Assembly (NCBI RefSeq): GCF_018802605.1
Contig: NZ_CP069161.1
Span: 3,348,001-3,412,000, forward strand
Length of the DNA stretch: 64,000 nucleotides
Source: Paludibacterium paludis
GTDB lineage: Bacteria > Pseudomonadota > Gammaproteobacteria > Burkholderiales > Chromobacteriaceae
Reading direction: 5' to 3'
Shown here: positions 55,795 through 64,000 of the stretch, piece by piece
How positions within the stretch are numbered: the first letter of the stretch is position 1
How the letters are laid out: each line of letters starts with the position of its first letter
Translations under genes and position numbers: made by a program
Notes under the pieces: model-generated
Databases searched by the model: none
Seen by the model: the letters and a program-made list of their open reading frames with translations, nothing else
What the model was told of the DNA's origin: nothing

Positions 55795-56076
55795 TCAACA
55801 GAAAGATTTGTCGGGATCCGCGGAGGAAGTCCCCAGCCCAGGACGATCCGGCGCCAGGAATCGCAAGCCGAGTTCGCACAGCAACGGCGCGTCTCACCCC
55901 CAACCGCCATCCATCCCGGCGCCGGAACAGAACAGAACAGAACAGAACAGAACAGAACAGAACAGAACAGGCAGGCCATCGGGCGGCCCCCATTCGTGCC
56001 AACTCAAGACTCGTCCGGCGCTTAACGTTAAAGAATGACGCCTGCCCGGCATCAAGGGAATCTCGTCAACGGTCAC
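55795..56076 (-). pseudogene. Alpha/beta-hydrolase N-terminal remnant with expanded repeat
   Basis: Starting at GTG 56076 the frame reads SLTLSAGRVLSWHEWGPPDG then LPVLFCS, the start of an alpha/beta-hydrolase (strands before the oxyanion loop). The VLFCS segment is present three times because of nine TGTTC (GAACA) units, then GAGMDGGWG and a stop (codon 61). The same frame continues past the stop with DAPLLCELGLRFLAPDRPGL, GTSSADPDKSF, a typical next section of the family, until a second stop at 55795. The catalytic domain is missing. The gene is dead, cut off near the end of the HD-GYP gene. Confidence 0.65.
55925..55969. repeat. Pentanucleotide tract (GAACA)9
   Basis: Nine perfect GAACA units (45 bp). 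Five-base units change the reading frame with each gain or loss, as in phase-variable genes, but 45 bp keeps frame. It lies within the hydrolase remnant, where the normal Val-Leu-Phe-Cys-Ser codons already contain two such units, the likely seed. Confidence 0.97.
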
Positions 56077-56410
56077 AATCCGCTTTCAACGCACGGATGA
56101 TATTGCGACCATTTTAAATCAATGCGTGTTTCTGTACCTATCAGCCATGCATATCACGTTGCCCACAGAACAGATTTCGCACATGCGAATGCCGGAAAAA
56201 CAGGGCGTTGGCTCCGCTGACAGCCTTGATCACCACACACCGGCATAAATAGCGCTGGCCGGCAAGCACATGCGTTCCCTGACCGGAACCGACCGGATGG
56301 ATCGCCACTGAATTAAATAAATAATTAACAGACCGGAGTCATATCGTGAACTACCATCCCATGACTCCATTGCCAACCCCGTAAATCGTTCACCTCTCGA
56401 CCAGAAACAC
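56077..56410. other. Gap without recognisable gene
   Basis: 334 bp that becomes AT-rich towards its right end (a stretch of TTAAATAAATAATTAA near 56310-56330), which could serve as a promoter for the AT-rich gene after it. No ORF with protein-like features or RNA gene was recognised. Confidence 0.5.
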
Positions 56411-57176
56411 ATGCCGAAAACCCTGATCAACATCGTGATTACAGCAATGCTTGCAAGCATTGTTTCGACGGCGTTTTCCCAAGAAAAATCCGTCTATCTG
56501 ATAAAAGACAAAACAACGCTGATCTATGTTGGTGAAATTGAAAAAGACACCGTAAAAAACATCATCAAGGATGAGAGATCAAAAAACATAACAACGCTTG
56601 AAATTTACTCATCAGGAGGGAATATTGAGGCCGGACTGCAACTTGGAACATGGGTCGCAGAAAAAAACATCAATGTCATTATTGAAAAAGCATGCATGTC
56701 GACGTGTGCAACACTATATCTTTACCGCGGGGGCAAGGAAAATTATTCGCGACGGTGCAGTTGTCGTGTGGCATGGCAGCATGGAGCAACGCAACCTGAT
56801 CAATGACCAAGAAACATATCGGCTAATTCTTGAAAAAAAATCCACTCAAAACATCACTGCGGAAGAAGATCATTATCTTGAAAAAAATGCACGCAAATAT
56901 GAATACATTAAAAAACTGCGTGACCAGCAAAGCGATTTTTTTAAAAAAATTGGCGTGAACGAATATGTAACACGGATTGCACAAGAAGAAACAAATCTAT
57001 ACAAACCTGACTGGACGATGACAAAACAAATGATGGAAACATTCAACATTCATTCCATCGATGCGCCGGACGACTATGGCAGTGCCGCGTATCTCAAGAG
57101 AATCGCTCCCTCCGTTCAGAATGGACACATTTATTCCATTCGTCGTGACGCCTCCGGAAACGTGACGGCGGAATAA
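56411..57176 (+). pseudogene. Frameshifted periplasmic ClpP-like protein, AT-rich
   Basis: The first frame gives a signal peptide (LINIVITAMLASIVSTAFS), the ClpP-like crotonase strand SSGGNIEAGLQLGTWV and KACMSTCA, then loses the pattern at about 56709-56716. The +1 frame continues it as YIFTAGARKIIRDGAVVVWH, GSMEQ and on to a stop at 57176. Removing one base in GCAACACTATATC restores a Cys-Ala-Asn-Tyr-Ile join typical of the family (COG3904-like periplasmic proteins). The region is much more AT-rich than its surroundings and probably acquired by transfer. A sequencing error could also explain the shift. Confidence 0.65.
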
Positions 57177-57298
57177 ACACGCCCGTCCATGAGTTCATCC
57201 TGGCGCGGAGATGGAAACACCATCCCGCACAGTGTGTACAACACCATGTACGGTAGTCATCCGCCGAGACGACTACCGCCAGGGGTACGCGTATCCGC

Positions 57299-58012
57299 TC
57301 AAAGAGCGGGAAAATCAGCACGCTTGCCTTCCATCCAGTCGAATAGCGCCTGCTGGTAGTTCAGCACGGACTTCCCTTCCCCAGTCCTTCCATACGTCAG
57401 GCGGGCATCGTTGTCCGGCTGGTTGAGTTGTTCACGAATCGAGGCATAGCGCGAACCCTCCGTCCTGCGGTCATCGCCCTGCGCGCACGCGACCTGATAA
57501 ATGGCCACATCCATGCACGCCAGCATCGCCAGCGCCTGAAAATCGTGATGGCGCAGCACCGTGGCGGGCTGCGCGCGGGATTCGGAACCGACCCCGCTTT
57601 TCTGGCAGCGGAGGCGAAGTTTTCTTAGCGCACGCAGATCCTCGCGACGGAACCGCGCGTCGTGAAATGCCCGGGCCGTCAAGGCCGATCCGGCGGCTTC
57701 GGAGCCATCACGCAGGCTGTTTTTCAGTTCATTGAGCGTATTGCGCAGCGCCAGGGTGCGGTGAAAACCCAGGGCGCCGTTCCATGAAGCCCTGACACAG
57801 CGCAGTTGTGCAAGAAATGCGCCGGCAGCGGGCATCCCCTCATCGGAACCGGAACAAAAAGGACGGACAGTACCGGCCCGCCGGGCTCCGAGAAAGCGGG
57901 AGGCGAGGCTGGATGAGGAGCCGTCGAACAGGCGCGAGACTCCCTGGACAAACGACAGGGAAGAAAAAGAAGGGGGGGCCGGAAAAAACAAGAAAATCTC
58001 CCGATGCATCAC
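57299..58012 (-). CDS. Hypothetical protein, start uncertain
   Basis: 237 aa at most. No family recognised. The C-terminal part (LACMDVAIYQVACAQGDDRR, LNYQQALFDWMEGKRADFPA) looks like a folded polar protein, while residues 1-60 are Ser/Phe/Arg-rich and unlike it. The first start codons lie inside the terminator stem-loop of the upstream trhA gene, so the real start is probably further in, possibly Met60 (MPAAGAFLAQLRCVRASW). Neighbours are an AT-rich pseudogene and trhA; nothing indicates a role. Confidence 0.5.
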   Translation of the reverse strand: MMHREIFLFFPAPPSFSSLSFVQGVSRLFDGSSSSLASRFLGARRAGTVRPFCSGSDEGMPAAGAFLAQLRCVRASWNGALGFHRTLALRNTLNELKNSLRDGSEAAGSALTARAFHDARFRREDLRALRKLRLRCQKSGVGSESRAQPATVLRHHDFQALAMLACMDVAIYQVACAQGDDRRTEGSRYASIREQLNQPDNDARLTYGRTGEGKSVLNYQQALFDWMEGKRADFPAL

Positions 58013-58023
58013 ATCGGGAGATC
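57985..58023 (-). terminator. Rho-independent terminator of trhA
   Basis: Minus strand: ATCTCCCGATG-N5-CATCGGGAGAT, a perfect 11-bp stem, followed by TTTTCTTGTTTTTT. Lies 58 bp after trhA and overlaps the first possible start codons of the 57299 ORF. Confidence 0.92.
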
Positions 58024-58081
58024 GTAATCCGCTCCGCCGTTGTCGGCTTTCATAAAACGCCGGGGGCCGGCGCCGTGGGTT

Positions 58082-58699
58082 TCAGGCGACGTAGAGCAAC
58101 ACGGAAAGGAATTGACACACGCTGCCACCGAGCACGAACAGGTGCCAGATGCCGTGCCCGTGACGGATCTTCTCGTCGTTGATGAACCAGTAGATCCCCA
58201 CGCTATACAGCAATCCGCCGGCCGTCAGCCAGATCAGGCCGCCGGTGGCAAGATTCGTCACCAGCGGATCGATGGCGATAAGCACAAGCCATCCCATCAT
58301 CACGTACAGGATCATCGACAGCAGGCGGGTACGTCGTCCCAGTGTCAGCTCCTGAATGATGCCGAACAGGGCCAGCCCCCAACTGAGTCCGAACAGTGTC
58401 CAGCCCCAGACTCCTCTCAGGGTCACCAGACAAAACGGCGTGTAGCTGCCGGCGATGAGCAGATAAATCGCCGAGTGGTCGCACTTTTGCAGGATCGCTT
58501 TCGCCCGGCCTTTCACGCTGTGATACAAGGTGGAGACCAGGTAAAGGATCACCAGCGTAGCGCCATACAGGCTGAAGCTGACGACCTTCCACGGATCCCC
58601 TTCCATGGAGGCCAGGGTGACCAGCGTTGCCAGTCCGGAGATCGCCAGCACGGTGCCGGCCAGATGCGAGAACCCGTTAAAACGCTCGCCGTAATACAT
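58082..58699 (-). CDS. trhA: Hemolysin III/PAQR family membrane protein
   Basis: 205 aa from ATG 58699 (MYYGERFNGFSHLAGT). Seven hydrophobic helices. Conserved PAQR residues: the N-terminal NGFSHL, STLYHSV (Ser and His), DHSAIYLLIAGSYTPF, and HGIWHLFVLGGS near the C-terminus, which carries the two metal-binding His. The family affects membrane fluidity; hemolytic activity should not be assumed from the name. The longer frame upstream (to 58759) is not family-like. Confidence 0.9.
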   Translation of the reverse strand: MYYGERFNGFSHLAGTVLAISGLATLVTLASMEGDPWKVVSFSLYGATLVILYLVSTLYHSVKGRAKAILQKCDHSAIYLLIAGSYTPFCLVTLRGVWGWTLFGLSWGLALFGIIQELTLGRRTRLLSMILYVMMGWLVLIAIDPLVTNLATGGLIWLTAGGLLYSVGIYWFINDEKIRHGHGIWHLFVLGGSVCQFLSVLLYVA

Positions 58700-58775
58700 G
58701 ATGGTTTCCGTTAGTGAACAAATACAGAATGGGGGCATGATCCCCTTTTCACCAGACAATCATACCGCCCGGATG

Positions 58776-58800
58776 AAAAAAAGGCGGGAGAATCCCGCCC
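58776..58800 (-). terminator. Rho-independent terminator of adk
   Basis: Minus strand: GGCGGGA-TTC-TCCCGCC followed by seven T, 34 bp after the adk stop. Confidence 0.92.
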
Positions 58801-58833
58801 ATTTTGCCGCAGATCAATCCTGACGCTCCGCGA

Positions 58834-60282
<1,449 letters not shown>

Positions 60283-60286
<4 letters not shown>

Positions 60287-60465
60287 TCCACCTCTTCCTC
60301 GGCGGGCAGCTCGCGCGCATCGCTCTCCAGCATGACGGGGATGCCGTCGCGGATCGGATAGGCCAGTCGGTCCGGCTTGCAGATCAACTCCTGCTTTTCC
60401 TTGCTGTATACCAGCGGACCTTTGCACAGGGGGCACACCAGGATTTCCAGAAATTTAGCGTCCAT
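60283..60465 (-). CDS. Trm112-family small zinc-binding protein (YcaR-like)
   Basis: 60 aa. One CxxC pair ([10 protein letters not shown]) and [18 protein letters not shown], the normal bacterial Trm112/YcaR form located between lpxK and kdsB. Trm112 proteins in other domains activate methyltransferases; the bacterial role is unclear. Overlaps lpxK by 11 bp and kdsB by 4 bp. Confidence 0.92.
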
Positions 60466-61462
60466 GTCGTAGTCTGAGTCGAGTCGTTATCCAGGCGGCC
60501 AGGTCGGGCTCGATAACGGCCCGAACCGGCAGCACCCATAGTCTAGCATGATTGAGGTGGCGCAACTTCACGGCGTCCTTCGCGGTCACCAGCACCGCAT
60601 CCGCATCATCCGGGATATCGCCCGGACCGAAGGGATGGTGATCGGGAAACGCGATGGTTCGGGCGAGGACGAAGCCCTGCTCCCTTGCCGTCGCGAAAAA
60701 CCGTTCGGGATGGCCGATGCCGGCCAGCGCCACGACCTTCTGGCCGGCGAACGACGCCGCGCCTCGGCATATGGACGGATCGGCCGCCAGGTAGCATTCA
60801 CCGGCGGCCAGACGCATGGCGAACCGCTCCGCGCAGTCCGGCAAACCGGACAAACCTTCGGACGGGCCATTGATCACCAGCGCGTCCACCGTCGCAAGAC
60901 GGCTCAGCGGCTCGCGCAAGGGGCCGTTGGGCAGCAACCGGCCATTGCCAGTCCCGCGCCGGCCGTCCATCACGACGATTTCCAGATCGCGCCGCAATCG
61001 GTAATGCTGCAAACCGTCGTCGCTGAGAATCACATCGATATCCGGATGCCGGGCGAGGAGCCATCGCGCCGCCGCGACCCTGTCGCGCCCCACCACAACG
61101 GGGGCTTGCGAAGCCGCCAGCAAGAGCGGCTCATCGCCCACCAGAGACGCGGGCGTTTGCGCCGTCACTTCGGTCGGCTCCCGATGTGCGCCGCCATATC
61201 CCCGGCTGACGACTCCGGCACGGATACCCATGCGCCGCAAGCTTTCGATCAAAGACAGGGTAAGCGGTGTCTTGCCGACCCCGCCGACGTTGATGTTGCC
61301 GATAATGACCACCGGCACGCCCGGGTGCGAACTCTTGAGCCATCCGCGCCGGAATGCGGCGCGCCTCAGTCCGCCCACGACGGCGAACAGGCTTTCCAGC
61401 GGAGCCAGAAGAATCGACATCCAGGGCGACGGAGCGTACCAGTGGCGCTCGATCCGGCTCAC
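60455..61462 (-). CDS. lpxK: Tetraacyldisaccharide 4'-kinase LpxK
   Basis: 335 aa. N-terminal membrane-associated segment, P-loop [18 protein letters not shown], the catalytic [11 protein letters not shown] and [20 protein letters not shown]. Phosphorylates the lipid A precursor at the 4' position. The start overlaps the exbD end by 4 bp. Confidence 0.96.
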   Translation of the reverse strand: MSRIERHWYAPSPWMSILLAPLESLFAVVGGLRRAAFRRGWLKSSHPGVPVVIIGNINVGGVGKTPLTLSLIESLRRMGIRAGVVSRGYGGAHREPTEVTAQTPASLVGDEPLLLAASQAPVVVGRDRVAAARWLLARHPDIDVILSDDGLQHYRLRRDLEIVVMDGRRGTGNGRLLPNGPLREPLSRLATVDALVINGPSEGLSGLPDCAERFAMRLAAGECYLAADPSICRGAASFAGQKVVALAGIGHPERFFATAREQGFVLARTIAFPDHHPFGPGDIPDDADAVLVTAKDAVKLRHLNHARLWVLPVRAVIEPDLAAWITTRLRLRHGR

Positions 61463-61878
61463 TGCTGCGGCGTCCTCGTGGCGAAGGTCAGCTGGCTCAG
61501 GCCGGCGTTGCGAGCCGCCTCCATGACCGACACCACGGACTGGTGAGTCGCGCCGGCATCGGCGTCGATGGTCACCACCGCATCGCTCTTGCCCTGCGCG
61601 GCGGTTTTCAGGGCGGAGGTCAACGACCCGGTATCGCCGGCCGGCATGGCCGCACCAGCCACCTTGACACGCCCGTCGCGCGCGACTTCGACAATGATCT
61701 CCCTGGGACGCGCCTCGCTGGCCTTGCCCGCGGCGGCGGGCAGGTTCACTTCCAGCTCTGAAAAACGCGAGTAAGACGTGGTCACCATGAGAAAGATCAG
61801 AATGACCAGCAGAACATCGATCAGGGGAATGAAATTGATCTCGGGCTCATCCCGTACCCTGCCGCGTCGAAAATTCAT
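61459..61878 (-). CDS. exbD: Biopolymer transport protein ExbD/TolR
   Basis: 139 aa. One N-terminal helix with the essential Asp in NFIPLIDVLLVILIFLM, and a periplasmic domain (INLPAAAGKA-like VNLPAAAGKASEA). Together with ExbB forms a proton-driven energiser for TonB-type transport. Its location before lpxK is common in betaproteobacteria. Confidence 0.92.
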   Translation of the reverse strand: MNFRRGRVRDEPEINFIPLIDVLLVILIFLMVTTSYSRFSELEVNLPAAAGKASEARPREIIVEVARDGRVKVAGAAMPAGDTGSLTSALKTAAQGKSDAVVTIDADAGATHQSVVSVMEAARNAGLSQLTFATRTPQQ

Positions 61879-61887
61879 GCGCGCCTC

Positions 61888-62505
61888 CTAGCCTTGCGAC
61901 GCATCGCGCTGTCCATGCACCACTTCCACGAGTTTGACGGCCTGGGCTTCCATCTCGATCAGCAGGCTATCGACACGGGAACGGAAATGGCGATAGAAAA
62001 TCATGCTGGGAATGGCGACGATCAAACCAAAGGCGGTGTTGTAGAGAGCGACGGAAATGCCGTGGGCCAACTGGTGCGGGTTACCGCCAGTCGGCGTCTG
62101 GGCGCCGAACAGCTCGATCATGCCGACCACGGTGCCAAGCAGCCCCAGGAGCGGCGCCATGGCCGCCACGGTGCCAAGCGGGTTGAGGAAACGCTCGAGC
62201 TCGTGACCGACAACACGGCCCTCATCCTCGATGGCTTCTTTCATGATGTCGCGCGAGCGGGCCGCGTTGCGCAGACCGGCCGCCAGCACCCGGCCCAGCG
62301 GGGAATGCCCGCCAAGCGAACGGATGAACGGGTCGTCCCCTCCCTGCTTGCGCCACGCATCCAGTGTTTCCTGCAGCAGTCCGGCAGGAGCGACCCGCGA
62401 GGCGCGCAATGAAAAAAAGCGTTCGAGAATGATGGCCAGCGAAATGACCGAGGCGGCGATGATGGTCCAGATGGGCCAGCCGGCGGCTTCAATGATCGAC
62501 CACAC
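61888..62505 (-). CDS. exbB: MotA/TolQ/ExbB proton channel protein
   Basis: 205 aa, GTG start with GGGGAG 7 bp upstream. Three helices: N-terminal IWTIIAASVISLAIILERFF, then TVAAMAPLLGLLGTVVGMIE and LAHGISVALYNTAFGLIVAI. First gene of the LPS-linked series. TonB is not encoded in the window. Confidence 0.93.
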   Translation of the reverse strand: MWSIIEAAGWPIWTIIAASVISLAIILERFFSLRASRVAPAGLLQETLDAWRKQGGDDPFIRSLGGHSPLGRVLAAGLRNAARSRDIMKEAIEDEGRVVGHELERFLNPLGTVAAMAPLLGLLGTVVGMIELFGAQTPTGGNPHQLAHGISVALYNTAFGLIVAIPSMIFYRHFRSRVDSLLIEMEAQAVKLVEVVHGQRDASQG

Positions 62506-62917
62506 GCGAGAACTCCCCGAAGAATAAAGGCCTGACTTTAGCTTTTCGTTGCGAAGCGGGCAAGCACGGCCTGCCGCGAGGCTCTTCCGACGGCGCGTTT
62601 CATGATATGGTTGAGGATTGTCCCCGGTGACGTCTTGTTGCCGATTGTAAGGAAAATCCCGCTAAGCCATGATTTACAAAGGAAATGACGGGCCATCCAC
62701 AAAAACTGTGGACAACTCTGTGGGCAACTTCCGGATATCCGGTTGCCAAGCCCGTCCCGCCAAGCTCGCGCTGGCATTGACCTCCGAATGGGCAAAACTC
62801 GCAAACCATTGATTTTATTGAGTTTCGCGCTTATCGCTACTGTAATGCCGCCGGAAATTGTCGGACAATCGATCCGATAACAGAATCCGGCCCCAGACTG
62901 TGGATGACTTGACAACC
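62506..62917. other. Intergenic region exbB/xseA with DnaA-box-like sites
   Basis: 412 bp without a convincing gene. Near 62693-62727 three DnaA-box-like nonamers are packed: TGTGGATGG (minus strand, 62701-62693), TGTGGACAA (62707) and TGTGGGCAA (62719). A fourth, TGTGGATGA, is at 62899. The two direct copies are 12 bp apart, and the first two form a small dyad (TCCACA-N5-TGTGGA). Confidence 0.5.
62818..62846 (+). promoter_or_regulatory. Possible promoter of xseA
   Basis: TTGAGT (62818-62823), 17-bp spacer, TGTAAT (62841-62846), 71 bp before the xseA start. Confidence 0.45.
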
Positions 62918-64000
62918 ATGCTATTCGATGCATCCCGTGATGATGTCATCAGCGTCGCGACGCTGAACCGGATGGCACGCCAGCTTCTGGAAGGCGGCTT
63001 GCCGCCGACATGGATCAGCGGCGAGGTTTCCAACCTGACCTTGGCCGCATCCGGCCACGCTTATTTTTCCCTGAAGGACGGCGGCGCCCAGATCCGCTGC
63101 GTCATGTTCCGCCACCGACTTTCCCAGGCTGGGTTCCGCCCGGCCGAAGGCATGCAGCTTGAGTTGCGCGGTACGGTCACCCTTTACGAGGCGCGCGGCG
63201 ACTATCAAATCACGGTCGATACCATGCGCCAGGCGGGACTCGGCCGCTTGTACGAAGCTTTCGAACAACTCAAGGCCAGACTGGCCGAACAGGGATTGTT
63301 CGACAGCGCGGCCAAACGCCCGCTACCGGCGCATCCTCGCGCCATCGGCGTGGTGACTTCACCGGCCGCCGCCGCTCTGCGCGACGTGATCACCACCTTG
63401 CGTCGGCGGATGCCGTCCATCCCCGTGATTCTCTACCCCACCCCGGTGCAGGGCGAAGGCGCCGCGCAACAGGTCGCAGCGGCCATCCGGCTCGCGTCGG
63501 AGCGCGCCGAAACCGACGTGCTGATCGTCTGCCGCGGCGGCGGCAGCATCGAGGATCTGTGGGCCTTCAATGAAGAATGTGTCGCCTGGGCCATCGCCGA
63601 CTCGGTCATTCCCGTCGTCACCGGCGTCGGACATGAAACCGATGTCACCATCGCCGACTTCGTTGCGGACCGGCGCGCGCCGACCCCGACGGCTGCGGCG
63701 GAGCTTGTATCTCCCGACAAAGCACAGCTGGCCGCCCAGCTGGAGCAGGCGCGCCGGCACCTGTACCGGGCCCTGGCGCGCCAGTTGACCGACAAATCGC
63801 AGCATCTGGATTTCCTGGCGCGCCGACTGAGCCACCCGGGCGAACGGCTCAGGCAACAGCAAGAACGGCTGCGAACCGCGCGCGCGAACCTTGCAAGGCT
63901 CGGACGGGAAAACATCCGGCGCAAGCAATGGTCCCTCGACATGGCGAAAACCAGGCTGCTCGGCTGCGAGCCCGGACTCGCCATACCCGCACGGCGCGTG
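62918..64000 (+). CDS. xseA: Exodeoxyribonuclease VII large subunit XseA (3' end outside window)
   Basis: 361 codons visible, the frame is open to the right edge. OB-fold N-terminal domain ([37 protein letters not shown]), then the catalytic part with [55 protein letters not shown] and [20 protein letters not shown]. The coiled-coil C-terminal region begins before the cut. Processive single-strand exonuclease acting with XseB. ATG 62918 ([16 protein letters not shown]) fits the family. Confidence 0.96.
   Translation, partial: MLFDASRDDVISVATLNRMARQLLEGGLPPTWISGEVSNLTLAASGHAYFSLKDGGAQIRCVMFRHRLSQAGFRPAEGMQLELRGTVTLYEARGDYQITVDTMRQAGLGRLYEAFEQLKARLAEQGLFDSAAKRPLPAHPRAIGVVTSPAAAALRDVITTLRRRMPSIPVILYPTPVQGEGAAQQVAAAIRLASERAETDVLIVCRGGGSIEDLWAFNEECVAWAIADSVIPVVTGVGHETDVTIADFVADRRAPTPTAAAELVSPDKAQLAAQLEQARRHLYRALARQLTDKSQHLDFLARRLSHPGERLRQQQERLRTARANLARLGRENIRRKQWSLDMAKTRLLGCEPGLAIPARRV

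Noticed and set aside
55721..56038. Plus-strand ORF with Glu-Gln-Asn-Arg-Thr repeats
   Set aside because: Opposite-strand reading of the GAACA tract; the minus-strand frame has hydrolase similarity on both sides, this one has none.
56230..56460. 76-codon minus-strand ORF
   Set aside because: Overlaps the start of the AT-rich ClpP-like gene antisense and shows no domain or ribosome-binding site.
62538..62933. 131-codon minus-strand ORF between exbB and xseA
   Set aside because: Runs across the xseA start and the DnaA-like boxes, with no protein-like pattern.

Overview
The window is 64 kb of GC-rich chromosome from a motile, Gram-negative betaproteobacterium. Gene content and order point to the order Neisseriales, probably a relative of Chromobacterium. 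Supporting signs are minCDE directly followed by oxyR (an order known from Neisseria), the kdsD-kdsC-lptCAB-rpoN-hpf-ptsN-hprK-rapZ block, and the exbB-exbD-lpxK-Trm112-kdsB-adk block. Nearly all of it is core chromosome. No prophage, insertion sequence or CRISPR array was seen.

Layout. 1-3.6 kb: end of a flagellar regulon (flhF, flhG, fliA, motC-type stator). 3.6-13.5 kb: a DnaQ/GIY-YIG nuclease, two tandem tRNA-Arg/tRNA-Glu pairs, aminopeptidase P, a divergent MFS/LysR pair, coq7, ppa, a chemoreceptor and a dehydrogenase-like orphan. 13.5-17.7 kb: a phasin, then minCDE-oxyR-marR. 17.7-30.4 kb: a long minus-strand series (greB, rluB, scpB, scpA, trpS, an M50 protease, a YciO homologue, a PHP phosphoesterase, two tiny proteins, a NadR-like kinase, pyk, ansA, an MFS carrier). 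30.7-37.6 kb: lipoproteins of the DUF4810/DUF799 type, a GST, an SgrR-type regulator, a secreted orphan, tRNA-Gly and AsmA. 37.6-50 kb: a solute-binding protein, a KefB/YbaL-type antiporter, the Kdo/LPS-transport block, sigma-54 with the nitrogen PTS, ubiX and the NAD(P)HX repair enzyme. 50-58 kb is the only accessory-looking stretch: a DMT exporter, a eukaryote-like kinase, a sensor kinase with an HD-GYP regulator, a decayed alpha/beta hydrolase carrying nine GAACA repeats, an AT-rich frameshifted ClpP-like gene and an orphan. 58-64 kb: trhA, adk, kdsB, Trm112, lpxK, exbD, exbB, xseA (cut by the window edge).

The most unusual signal is non-coding. Six diverged copies of a 112-bp element lie on both sides of the NadR-like kinase gene (25255-25466 and 26065-26596). 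Every recognisable copy has a TGTGGA(C/A)A box. In five of the six an AAAAAACAGGC box follows exactly 52 bp later, and members of each adjacent pair are exactly 112 bp apart. The second box sits in a potential hairpin whose arms change in a compensating way between copies. I do not recognise this family. It could be a DnaA-binding cluster, a structured RNA family or a decayed coding repeat.

Other items worth attention are an FlhG whose P-loop lacks both signature lysines, 84-bp repeats (duplicated as 168-bp blocks) in the RluB tail, and the pentanucleotide tract in the dead hydrolase. All family assignments come from reading motifs by eye; no database search was run.
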